Shown here in pieces: positions 41,075 through 49,178 of a stretch of DNA of 64,000 bases (positions within the stretch are counted from its first letter, which is position 1; each line of letters opens with the position of its first letter). The notes below the pieces were generated by a model. The model was not told the origin of the DNA, made no database searches, and worked only from the letters and a program-made list of their open reading frames with translations. The DNA is from Bradyrhizobium sp. Ai1a-2 (GTDB lineage: Bacteria; Pseudomonadota; Alphaproteobacteria; Rhizobiales; Xanthobacteraceae): NCBI RefSeq assembly GCF_000426245.1, contig NZ_AUEZ01000032.1, positions 30,269-94,268 on the forward strand. Reading direction: 5' to 3'. Made by a program: the position numbers and the translations under genes.

Positions 41075-41338
41075 ATGGAACTAAAGCCAGGCGATGTGGT
41101 GATGCTGAAATCGGGTGGGCACCCGATTACGGTGGCGGAAGTCAACGAGGACTCCGTCGAGTGCGTTTGGATGGGTATCGACGGCGATCTGTTTCGGGAA
41201 ACGCTTCCCGTTGCCGTCCTCGAAGCCGCCAATCCAGATGACGAGGAAGAGGACGACGACGAGGAAGACGAAGAAGACGACGAAGAGGAAGACGACGACG
41301 AGGACGAAGACGATCGCCGCAAGGGCAAGGTCGCGTAA
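41075..41338 (+). CDS. YodC-type DUF2158 protein with polyacidic tail
   Basis: Residues 1-50 (MELKPGDVVMLKSGGHPITV... VECVWMGIDGDLFRE) form the small beta-barrel of DUF2158 (YodC), a domain of unknown function. It is followed by an unbroken run of 26 Asp/Glu residues (55-80) and a basic end RRKGKVA. Ordinary YodC proteins stop near residue 60. The tail resembles DNA-mimic or histone-chaperone acidic tracts, so binding to a basic partner is a possibility (inference). The GGTGGACA leader gives a fair ribosome binding site. Confidence 0.82.
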   Translation: MELKPGDVVMLKSGGHPITVAEVNEDSVECVWMGIDGDLFRETLPVAVLEAANPDDEEEDDDEEDEEDDEEEDDDEDEDDRRKGKVA

Positions 41339-41409
41339 GCTACTGCCGTCGGAGCTTGGCGCTCAGCGCCGACAAGATCATCACAATACCGCCCGCGATC
41401 ACGGCGATA

Positions 41410-42666
41410 TCACAATCGGTGGTCGTGGGCGAAGCGGGCAACCGTCTCATCGGCGATCACCGAGAGCGCCGCCTGGTCGAGCGGAAACTCCGCGGCAAAC
41501 CACGCCTGTTCGGCCTGGGCCAGCACGTGGCCGAGGGCCGGCCCCTCGGCAATTCCGCGCGCGATGAAATCGGCCGCCTTCAGCGGAAATTTTGGCGCCC
41601 GCCAACGCTGCGGCAGGCGCGCCAGTTCGCGCCAATGCGCGATGTCGTGGCCATCGCTCATCCGCGCCCAGGCCAGCATCATCCGATCGAGATAGGCCGC
41701 CTCGCCGAGGCGGTAAAGCCACCGGCGCGCCGCCGCCTCGTCGATGCCGGCGAGCTGCCACCAGCGATCAGCCATCGCGTCCAGCGCTTTCGCCTCCGCA
41801 TTGGTGAGCCGCAGCTTGGCGGCAACGCGCCTTGCATCCTCGGTGATCGCGAGCGCAAGCGCGCCGAGGCGGCGCACCGCGCTCGCCTCGAGTCCGAGCT
41901 CGCGCTCGGCTGCAATCATGCCTGCAAACGGCCTGGTGTAGCCGACACCGCCGAGGATCAACTGCAGGAGGCCGCCATCGGCCATCGCGGTGACCGCGGG
42001 CACCGCGCCGTCGGCGACCACGAGCTTGAGCATTTCCATGCGCACGCGCTCGGCCGAGAGCTGCGCCAGGCCGGCACGGCCGGCGATGCAGGCGAGATAG
42101 CCGGCGCGATCGGGATCGCCGGCACCGTAAGCCGCATGCATGCGGAAGAAGCGCAGGATGCGTAAGTAGTCCTCGGCGATGCGCTGACTGGGATCGCCGA
42201 TGAAGCGCACGCGGCGAGCGGCGATATCGTCGAGCCCGCCGACATGGTCGTGCACGACGCCTTTGGCATCGACCGAAAGCCCGTTGATGGTGAAATCGCG
42301 CCGCTCGGCATCGCGCGCCCAGTCGCGGCCGAATGCGACCTTGGCCTTGCGGCCATAGGTTTCGGTGTCCTCGCGCAGGGTCGTGACCTCGAATGGATGC
42401 TTGTCGACGACCAGCGTCACCGTGCCGTGCTCTATGCCGGTCGGCACGCTCTTGATGCCCGCCCCCTTGGCGCGGCGCATCACCTCCTCAGGGACTGCCG
42501 TGGTCGCAAGATCGATGTCGCCGATCGGTCTGTGCAACAGCGCGTTGCGCACAGCGCCGCCGACCACGCGCGCTTCCTCACCGCCGGTATTGAGCAGCGC
42601 GAGCACGCGTGCCGTAGGTCCTGATCTCAGCCAAGGCGCCTGCTCCAGCGCGCGTGCGTGGGTCAT
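41410..42666 (-). CDS. cca: CCA tRNA nucleotidyltransferase / poly(A) polymerase family
   Basis: The 418-residue enzyme has the class II nucleotidyltransferase head: VVGGAVRNALLHRPIGDIDLATTA with the catalytic D-x-D, then RDFTINGLS and the RRVRFIGDPSQRIAEDYLRILRFFR neck that selects C and A. It adds or repairs the 3' CCA end of tRNAs. It is the last of four minus-strand genes whose ends overlap by four bases each. Confidence 0.95.
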   Translation of the reverse strand: MTHARALEQAPWLRSGPTARVLALLNTGGEEARVVGGAVRNALLHRPIGDIDLATTAVPEEVMRRAKGAGIKSVPTGIEHGTVTLVVDKHPFEVTTLREDTETYGRKAKVAFGRDWARDAERRDFTINGLSVDAKGVVHDHVGGLDDIAARRVRFIGDPSQRIAEDYLRILRFFRMHAAYGAGDPDRAGYLACIAGRAGLAQLSAERVRMEMLKLVVADGAVPAVTAMADGGLLQLILGGVGYTRPFAGMIAAERELGLEASAVRRLGALALAITEDARRVAAKLRLTNAEAKALDAMADRWWQLAGIDEAAARRWLYRLGEAAYLDRMMLAWARMSDGHDIAHWRELARLPQRWRAPKFPLKAADFIARGIAEGPALGHVLAQAEQAWFAAEFPLDQAALSVIADETVARFAHDHRL

Positions 42667-42926
42667 TTCTCAACTCCGGGCACGAGCTTGCCATTCTCGA
42701 TATGAGCGGGGACATAGGTCGAATTCGGCGGCGCGCCGGAGAAATGCGCGAGCAGCACGAAACTGATCACGACCAGCAACAGCGCTCCCAGCACCAGCTT
42801 CGCAATCAAAGGCAAAGGCCAGGAAGACTTCGCAAGGACGCCGGAGCGCGTTGCAATGAGGAACAAGGCATAGACCGCGAAAGGGATGAGGAAAATTCCG
42901 ATCTCGGTCAATACCGGACGGATCAT
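42663..42926 (-). CDS. DUF6111-family small membrane protein
   Basis: This 87-residue protein has two membrane helices (EIGIFLIPFAVYALFLIA and LIAKLVLGALLLVVISFVLLAH) and a short polar C-terminus ending TYVPAHIENGKLVPGVEK. That layout, and the place between Nudix and cca genes, fits the uncharacterised DUF6111 family of alphaproteobacteria. Its start overlaps the Nudix stop, and its stop overlaps the cca start, by four bases each, so it is translationally coupled. Its function is unknown. Confidence 0.85.
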   Translation of the reverse strand: MIRPVLTEIGIFLIPFAVYALFLIATRSGVLAKSSWPLPLIAKLVLGALLLVVISFVLLAHFSGAPPNSTYVPAHIENGKLVPGVEK

Positions 42927-43594
42927 GGCAAGTAGATCCGTTCGTACAATACGCGCAGGATCCCGGCGGTCGCGCCCCAGATGTAACGCTCGGCAAAGGG
43001 CATCGCATAATAGGAGCGCTCGATGCCGCGGAATTCCTTCATGTGGCGCTGATGGTTCGCGGGGTTCATCAGGAACGAAAGCGGCACCTCGAATGCGTCG
43101 ACGACTTCACCTTCGTTGATCCTGAGCCTGAAGCCGGGCTTCACCCGCGCCACCGTCGGCAGGATGCGAAAACCGAATGCGGTGCCATAGAGGTCGAGAT
43201 AGCCGATCGGCTCGATGAAGTCGCGCGTGAGCCCGACTTCCTCGTCGGCCTCGCGCAGCGCGGCGTCGAGCGGAGAGGCATCCGTCGCATCGATCTTGCC
43301 GCCGGGAAATGAGATCTGGCCGGCATGGTTGCTCAAATGCTCCGAGCGCTGCGTCAGCAGCACCGTCGGCTCATCGCGATCGACCACCGGGATCAGCACC
43401 GCGGCCGGGCGCACCGGCTGTTCGTGCGCGACGATCTCGAGCATGCGGTCGTTGCCGGAGTCGCCGGTCCTCGGAATGATGTTGGGATCGACCAAGCCGC
43501 GCGGGACGTCGAAATTCAGCCGCGTGTGGCTGCGCGCGAAAAACTCCGCCGAGCTGATCGCCGCGGGCTCCGTCTTCAGCATCGGCTCGTTCAA
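42923..43594 (-). CDS. Nudix hydrolase, CoA pyrophosphatase-like
   Basis: The 223-residue protein holds a Nudix box, GGKIDATDASPLDAALREAD followed by EEVGL, preceded by LLTQRSEHLSNHAGQISFPGG. The latter is the UPF0035 signature of CoA diphosphatases that cut CoA to phosphopantetheine and ADP. The first Glu of the Nudix consensus is replaced within the ATDA stretch, as is common in this branch. It is translationally coupled to the DUF1285 gene upstream and DUF6111 downstream. Confidence 0.92.
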   Translation of the reverse strand: MNEPMLKTEPAAISSAEFFARSHTRLNFDVPRGLVDPNIIPRTGDSGNDRMLEIVAHEQPVRPAAVLIPVVDRDEPTVLLTQRSEHLSNHAGQISFPGGKIDATDASPLDAALREADEEVGLTRDFIEPIGYLDLYGTAFGFRILPTVARVKPGFRLRINEGEVVDAFEVPLSFLMNPANHQRHMKEFRGIERSYYAMPFAERYIWGATAGILRVLYERIYLP

Positions 43595-44205
43595 AGTGCG
43601 TCCCTCACCTCTTTCGCATCCGCCATCGCGAAGAACGCGCCGCCGGACTCGATTCCGAACATCGGATCACCATCGACCATCCGCTCTTCCCCCATGTCAA
43701 CCAGATCGTAGTAGAGCGGACGTGTGACCTTGGCCCAGAGATCGGCGCGGACATGCAGATAGGGCGTGAGCCCGCCATCTTTGGCCGGCTCGAAACGAAG
43801 GGCGTGTGCGGCGTCGCAATCGACCCAGTCGTCGACATTGGTGCGGAACCTCAGCAGCCGCCCGCGCGCGTTCTCGTGTTTTTGCATCTCGACCGCAAGG
43901 AACGGCGCATCGTCGACGCGGATGCCGACCTTCTCCACCGGCGTCACCAGGAAATGCTTGCCGTCTTCGCGCTTCAGGATGGTGGAGAACAGCCGTACCA
44001 GCGCCGGCCGGCCGATCGGTGTTCCCATATAATACCACGTGCCGTCGCCGGCGATTCGAATGTCGAGATCGCCGCAGAACGGCGGATTCCATAAATGCAC
44101 GGGCGGAAGGCCCTTGCCATCGGCGGAATTTGTTTTCGCGGCGTTGGTGGCCGCGGCAGTCAGCCCTTCAAGGCCCTGACGGCTTGTTTGCCCTTCGTTC
44201 GCCAT
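43591..44205 (-). CDS. DUF1285-family protein
   Basis: This 204-residue protein matches DUF1285: PPVHLWNPPFCGDLDIRIAGDGTWYYMGTPIGRPALVRLFSTIL followed by VTPVEKVGIRVDDAPF and a WVDCDAAHALRF segment. The fold is described as two small beta domains; no function is established. AAGG eight bases before the ATG at 44205 supports this start over an upstream in-frame start. It is first in the DUF1285-Nudix-DUF6111-cca operon and is divergent from moxR across a 234-base gap that holds both promoters. Confidence 0.9.
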   Translation of the reverse strand: MANEGQTSRQGLEGLTAAATNAAKTNSADGKGLPPVHLWNPPFCGDLDIRIAGDGTWYYMGTPIGRPALVRLFSTILKREDGKHFLVTPVEKVGIRVDDAPFLAVEMQKHENARGRLLRFRTNVDDWVDCDAAHALRFEPAKDGGLTPYLHVRADLWAKVTRPLYYDLVDMGEERMVDGDPMFGIESGGAFFAMADAKEVRDAL

Positions 44206-44439
44206 GGTTTGCCTTAAGGTTGAGGGCTTCAATCTGGCACGATTGGTGCACGTCGCTTACGTACATCTTTCAGATGTGCGCGGGGTACCGTTCTCGCCAC
44301 ATCGTGATGGCGTTCATACCCTGAAAACCCGTTAAGGTGGGGATAGTTTAATTCAACGAATACATGGCCTTCGCTTATGCTTAGCTTGGGCCCCATGGCG
44401 TGACGACGCGAGTTGCGCCGTTTGATTAAGGAGCACGGA

Positions 44440-45435
44440 ATGGCTGGTGCAGACAGTGTCGAAAAACTGGAAGACGTGATCGTCCGCTCGGCCGAGCAGG
44501 TTGCTGGACAGATCCGCACAGCGAAAGAGGCGATTTCCACCGTTATTTTCGGCCAGGACCGCGTCATCGAGAACACCCTGGTGACGGTCCTCTCCGGCGG
44601 ACATGCGCTGCTGATCGGGGTTCCCGGCCTTGCCAAGACCAAGCTCGTGGAGACGCTCGGCATCACGCTCGGCCTCGACACCAAGCGCATACAGTTCACT
44701 CCGGACCTAATGCCGTCGGACATCCTCGGCGCCGAGGTGCTGGACGAGAGCAACACCGGCAAGCGTTCGTTCCGCTTTATTGCAGGTCCGGTATTCGCAC
44801 AGCTTCTGATGGCGGACGAGATCAACCGCGCTAGCCCGCGTACCCAGTCTGCGCTGCTGCAAGCCATGCAGGAGCAGCACATCACGGTTGCGGGCGCCCG
44901 TCATGACCTTCCCAAGCCGTTCCATGTGCTGGCGACGCAGAACCCGCTGGAACAGGAAGGCACCTATCCCCTGCCCGAAGCACAGCTCGACCGCTTCCTG
45001 ATGGAGATCGACGTCGACTATCCCGACCGTGAGGCCGAACGTCGCATCCTGTTCGAGACCACCGGCGCGGAAGAGACGCTGGCCAAGGCCGCGATGAATG
45101 CGGAGCTGCTGCTCAGCGCGCAGCGGCTGGTGCGAAGGCTGCCGGTCGGTGACTCCGTCGTCGACGCCATCCTGTCGCTGGTGCGCGCCGCGCGGCCCAA
45201 TCCGGAAGGCGAGAAGCTGATCGCCTGGGGACCGGGCCCGCGCGCCAGCCAGGCCTTGATGCTCGCAGTCCGCGCCCGCGCTTTGCTCGACGGACGGCTC
45301 GCGCCCTCGATCGACGACGTGCTCGATCTGGCCGAACCCGTGCTCAAGCACCGCATGGCGCTGACCTTCACCGCGCGCGCGGAAGGCCGCACTATTCCAG
45401 ACGTGATCAGGCAATTGAAGACGCGGATCGCTTGA
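44440..45435 (+). CDS. MoxR-family AAA+ ATPase
   Basis: The 331-residue ATPase has Walker A LIGVPGLAKTKLVE, Walker B LLMADEINRASPRTQSALLQAM, sensor VLATQNPLEQEGTYPLPEAQLDRFL and the C-terminal lid. MoxR proteins act as chaperones that insert metals or assemble complexes together with von Willebrand-type partners. AAGGAG six bases before the ATG at 44440 sets the start. It leads a four-gene operon with DUF58, DUF4159 and an amidotransferase-like membrane protein. Confidence 0.95.
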   Translation: MAGADSVEKLEDVIVRSAEQVAGQIRTAKEAISTVIFGQDRVIENTLVTVLSGGHALLIGVPGLAKTKLVETLGITLGLDTKRIQFTPDLMPSDILGAEVLDESNTGKRSFRFIAGPVFAQLLMADEINRASPRTQSALLQAMQEQHITVAGARHDLPKPFHVLATQNPLEQEGTYPLPEAQLDRFLMEIDVDYPDREAERRILFETTGAEETLAKAAMNAELLLSAQRLVRRLPVGDSVVDAILSLVRAARPNPEGEKLIAWGPGPRASQALMLAVRARALLDGRLAPSIDDVLDLAEPVLKHRMALTFTARAEGRTIPDVIRQLKTRIA

Positions 45436-46376
45436 TGGCCGCGGAGAACAAGCACCTGAACGAGGAGATTGTCGCGATCCGACGTGCCGACGGCGAAAGC
45501 CGATCGCTCGCCAGTTCGCTGCCGCGCCTGGTGCTCGAAGCCCGCCGCATCGCCAACAATGTCATCCATGGCCTGCACGGCCGCCGCCGCGCCGGTGCCG
45601 GCGAGAGCTTCTGGCAATATCGCCGCTTCGTCTCCGGCGAGCCGTCGCAGAACGTCGACTGGCGGCGCTCGGCGCGCGACGACCATCTCTATGTCCGCGA
45701 GCAGGAGTGGGAGGCGGCGCATACCGTCTGGATCTGGCCCGACCGCTCGCCTTCCATGGCGTTCGCGTCCAAGCAGGCGCGCGATTCCAAGCTCGAGCGC
45801 GGCCTGATCGTCGCTTTTGCGCTGGCCGAATTGCTGGTGGCCGGCGGCGAGCGCGTCGGCATTCCCGGCTTGATGAACCCGACCGCGAGCCGCAGCGTGA
45901 TCGACAAGATGGCGCAGGCGATGCTGCATGACGATGCGACCCGCGCCAGCCTGCCGCCGTCCTTCGTGCCGTCGGCGCTTTCCGAGATCGTGGTGCTGTC
46001 GGACTTCTGGTCGCCAATCGCGGAGATCCGGACCACGCTCGCCGGGCTGTCGGCCTCGGGCGCGCATGGCACGGTGATCCAGGTCGTCGATCCCGCCGAG
46101 GAAACCTTCCCCTATTCCGGCCGCATCGAATTCGTCGAACCGGAAGCGGGCACTGCCATCACCGCGGGCCGCGCCGAGAGCTGGGCCAGCGATTATGTTG
46201 CGCGCGTCGCGCTGCATCGTGACGAGATCCGCGCCGAGACCAACCGGCTCGACTGGCTGTTCTCGGTCCACACCACCAGCCGCTCCGCGGCGGAGCTGCT
46301 ATTGTTCCTGCATAACGGCATGACGGTGAGCAAGGCGAGCGTACGATCCACCGTCAAAGTGGGGCTCGGCGCATGA
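45435..46376 (+). CDS. DUF58-domain protein
   Basis: The 313-residue protein has the DUF58 core GAGESFWQYRRFVSGEPSQNVDWRRSARDDHLYVREQEWEAAHTVWIWPDRSPSM, which is followed by a von Willebrand A-like fold. DUF58 proteins are the standard partner of MoxR ATPases. Its ATG overlaps the moxR stop (TGATG) and its end overlaps the next start by four bases, so translation is coupled. There is no membrane helix. The ligand or substrate is unknown. Confidence 0.92.
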   Translation: MAAENKHLNEEIVAIRRADGESRSLASSLPRLVLEARRIANNVIHGLHGRRRAGAGESFWQYRRFVSGEPSQNVDWRRSARDDHLYVREQEWEAAHTVWIWPDRSPSMAFASKQARDSKLERGLIVAFALAELLVAGGERVGIPGLMNPTASRSVIDKMAQAMLHDDATRASLPPSFVPSALSEIVVLSDFWSPIAEIRTTLAGLSASGAHGTVIQVVDPAEETFPYSGRIEFVEPEAGTAITAGRAESWASDYVARVALHRDEIRAETNRLDWLFSVHTTSRSAAELLLFLHNGMTVSKASVRSTVKVGLGA

Positions 46377-49177
46377 TCGCAGGTCTGCCGCTGTCCTTTG
46401 CCGAACCAATGCTGCTGCTGGGCCTTCTGAGCCTGCCGGCGCTGTGGTGGCTGCTCCGCGTGATGCCGCCACGACCGAGACGCATCGAATTTCCGCCGAC
46501 CAGACTGCTGTTCGATATCCAGCCCAGGGAAGAGACGCCCTCGCGCACGCCGTGGTGGCTGACGCTGCTGCGCCTGCTTGCCGCCGCGCTCGTCATCTTC
46601 GCTGCGGCCGGACCGATCTGGAATCCACAAACCGGGCTTGCGGCCTCCAAAGCGCCGCTCTTGATCCTGCTCGACGACGGCTGGAGTTCGGCCTCGAGCT
46701 GGGACGCGCGGATCAGGGCCGCCGACGAGCTGATCGCCACTGCGGACAACGACCGCCGCGGGGTGGCGCTGGTCCCGCTTTCGGAGTCCGCGCGTGACAT
46801 CACGCTGATGCCGGCCGGCACCGCGCGCGTCGCGCTGCGGCAGTTCGCGCCAAAGCCCTTTTCGATCGACCGCGTCGACACGCTGCCCACCATCGACCGG
46901 TTCCTGAAAGCCACCGGCGACTGCGAGATCGCCTGGCTGTCCGACGGTGTCGACACCGGGCGCGGCGCGGAATTCACCGAGGGCCTCGGCAAGCTGGTCG
47001 AGAACCGCGCGCTGACGATCTACGAGGGCGGTGCGCCGTCGGCGCAGGCCCTCGTGGCCGCCGAGAATGCCGCCGCCAAGATGACCGTGAAAGTCCTGCG
47101 CACCGAGACCGGCATCACGTCCGGCACAGTGCGCGCGCTGGATGCCAAGGGCTCGCCGATCGGCGAGGCGCGCTACACCTTCGCGCCGCAGGATCGCGAG
47201 ACCGAGGCATCGTTCGATCTCCCAGTCGAACTGCGCAATGACATCGCCCGGCTGGAGATCGCCGGCGAGCGCTCCGCGGGCGCAGTGCAACTCCTCGACA
47301 AGCGGTGGCGGCGACGCGCGGTCGGCATCGTCTCCGGCGCGACCAACGACACCGCGCAGCCGCTGCTCGCCTCGAATTTCTACCTTTCCCGCGCGCTCTC
47401 GCCGTTCGCAGATGTGCGTCTCGGCGACCGCGGCGCGCCGCAGCAGGCGATCGCCCAGTTCCTCGACCAGCGATTGCCGATGATCGTGATGGCCGATGTC
47501 GGCACGCTGTCGCCGGAAATCCGCGAGCGGCTCAATGCCTGGATCGACCAGGGCGGTGTGCTGGTGCGTTTCGCCGGCCCGCGCCTGGCGCAAGCCGATG
47601 ACGATCTGGTGCCGGTGAAGCTGCGCCGCGGTGGCCGCGTCCTCGGCGGCAGCCTGACCTGGGAGAAGCCTCAGCATCTGGCGTCGTTCACCGCCGACGG
47701 GCCGTTCGCCGGTCTGCCGGTGCCAAAGGACGTCACCGTCAGCCGGCAGGTGCTGGCCGAGCCGGATGCGGTGCTCGCCACCAAGAGCTGGGCGTCGCTG
47801 GAAGACGGTACGCCGCTCGTCACCGGCGAGCATCGCGGCAAGGGCGTGGTCAGCCTGTTCCACGTCGGCGCGGATTCGCGCTGGTCGGATCTGCCGATGT
47901 CAGGCACTTTCGTCGAGATGCTGCGACGGCTGGTCGATATGTCCGGCTACACGTCGAAGCCTGGTGCGGGCGTCGCCGGCGAAGCCAAGGCCGAGACCGT
48001 TGCGCCGCTCCGCATACTGGATGGCTTTGGCGCATTCGGCCCGCCACCCTCGACCGCCAAGCCGATGCCGGCCGATTATCGCGACCGCGCGACGCTGGAT
48101 CATCCGCCCGGCCTCTACGGTCCGGCCGACTCCCCGATCGCCGTCAACACGCTGGCAACCGCCGACCGCATCGCCCCGCTCGACACGTCTGCCCTGCGCG
48201 CGCGGCGGGCGAGCTACACGAATGCTGAGCCGCGAGATCTCCGCGGCATCCTGCTGTCGTCGGCGCTCGGTCTGTTCCTGCTCGATGCGATCGTGGTCGC
48301 CATGCTCGGCGCCGGCCTTGCCGCGCTGTGGCGGCGGCGCGCCGCTCCGGCCGTGCTGGCGCTTGCCTTCCTGCTGGCATCGATGGCGCCGTCTGCCACG
48401 CGCGCCGAGAACAGCGACGACTTCGCCATGAGGGCGGTTTCGCAAACCCGGCTCGCTTATGTCGTCACCGGCAATTCCGATGTCGATTCCATCGTGAAAG
48501 CCGGCATGTCCGGGCTGACGCTGTTCCTGGCGCAACGCACCGCGCTTGAAGCCGGCGATCCCGTCGGCGTCGATCCCGCGCGCGACGAACTTGCGTTCTT
48601 CCCGCTGATCTACTGGCCGATCGTGCCCGGCGCGCCGAAGCCGCCGCAGGACGCCATCAACAAGATCGACGCCTACATGAAGCAGGGCGGCACCGTGCTG
48701 TTCGACACCCGCGACGCCATCGAGGCGCCGCCCGGCGATAACGGCGCCTCGCAGACGCCGGGCATGCAGGCGCTGCGCGAGATCTTGTCCTCGCTCGACG
48801 TACCCGAGCTCGAGCCGGTGCCGCGCGAGCACGTGCTGACCAAGACGTTCTACCTGTTGCGCGACTTCCCCGGCCGCTTCAGCTCGGGCCAGACCTGGGT
48901 CGAGACGTTGCCGCGCGAAGACGACGACGAGGCCGCGCAGCGGCCCGCGCGTGGCGGCGATGGCGTCTCGCCGATCATCATCACCTCCAACGATCTTGCC
49001 GGCGCCTGGGCGATCCGGCCCGACGGCCAGCCGATGCTGCCGCTCACTCCGGGCGAGCCGCGCCAGCGCGAATTCGCCTTCCGCGCCGGCGTCAACATCG
49101 TGATGTACACGCTGACCGGCAACTACAAGGCCGACCAGGTGCACGCGCCGGCCCTGATCGAGCGCCTGGGACAATGA
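46373..49177 (+). CDS. large BatA/DUF4159 membrane protein
   Basis: This 934-residue protein opens with a BatA-type N-terminus (LSFAEPMLLLGLLSLPALWWLLRVMPPRPRRIEFPPTRLLFDI) and a second helix near 65-80. A von Willebrand A-like region (LLILLDDGWSSASSWDARI) and a long periplasmic-type section follow. Two more helices lie near 620-675, with the second ending in an A-x-A signal-like site (SATRAEN). The C-terminal DUF4159 domain (about 690-930) has FFPLIYWPIVPGA and GGTVLFDTRDA. Such proteins go with MoxR/DUF58 in alphaproteobacterial envelope operons of unknown role. Confidence 0.9.
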   Translation: MIAGLPLSFAEPMLLLGLLSLPALWWLLRVMPPRPRRIEFPPTRLLFDIQPREETPSRTPWWLTLLRLLAAALVIFAAAGPIWNPQTGLAASKAPLLILLDDGWSSASSWDARIRAADELIATADNDRRGVALVPLSESARDITLMPAGTARVALRQFAPKPFSIDRVDTLPTIDRFLKATGDCEIAWLSDGVDTGRGAEFTEGLGKLVENRALTIYEGGAPSAQALVAAENAAAKMTVKVLRTETGITSGTVRALDAKGSPIGEARYTFAPQDRETEASFDLPVELRNDIARLEIAGERSAGAVQLLDKRWRRRAVGIVSGATNDTAQPLLASNFYLSRALSPFADVRLGDRGAPQQAIAQFLDQRLPMIVMADVGTLSPEIRERLNAWIDQGGVLVRFAGPRLAQADDDLVPVKLRRGGRVLGGSLTWEKPQHLASFTADGPFAGLPVPKDVTVSRQVLAEPDAVLATKSWASLEDGTPLVTGEHRGKGVVSLFHVGADSRWSDLPMSGTFVEMLRRLVDMSGYTSKPGAGVAGEAKAETVAPLRILDGFGAFGPPPSTAKPMPADYRDRATLDHPPGLYGPADSPIAVNTLATADRIAPLDTSALRARRASYTNAEPRDLRGILLSSALGLFLLDAIVVAMLGAGLAALWRRRAAPAVLALAFLLASMAPSATRAENSDDFAMRAVSQTRLAYVVTGNSDVDSIVKAGMSGLTLFLAQRTALEAGDPVGVDPARDELAFFPLIYWPIVPGAPKPPQDAINKIDAYMKQGGTVLFDTRDAIEAPPGDNGASQTPGMQALREILSSLDVPELEPVPREHVLTKTFYLLRDFPGRFSSGQTWVETLPREDDDEAAQRPARGGDGVSPIIITSNDLAGAWAIRPDGQPMLPLTPGEPRQREFAFRAGVNIVMYTLTGNYKADQVHAPALIERLGQ

Positions 49178-49178
49178 C

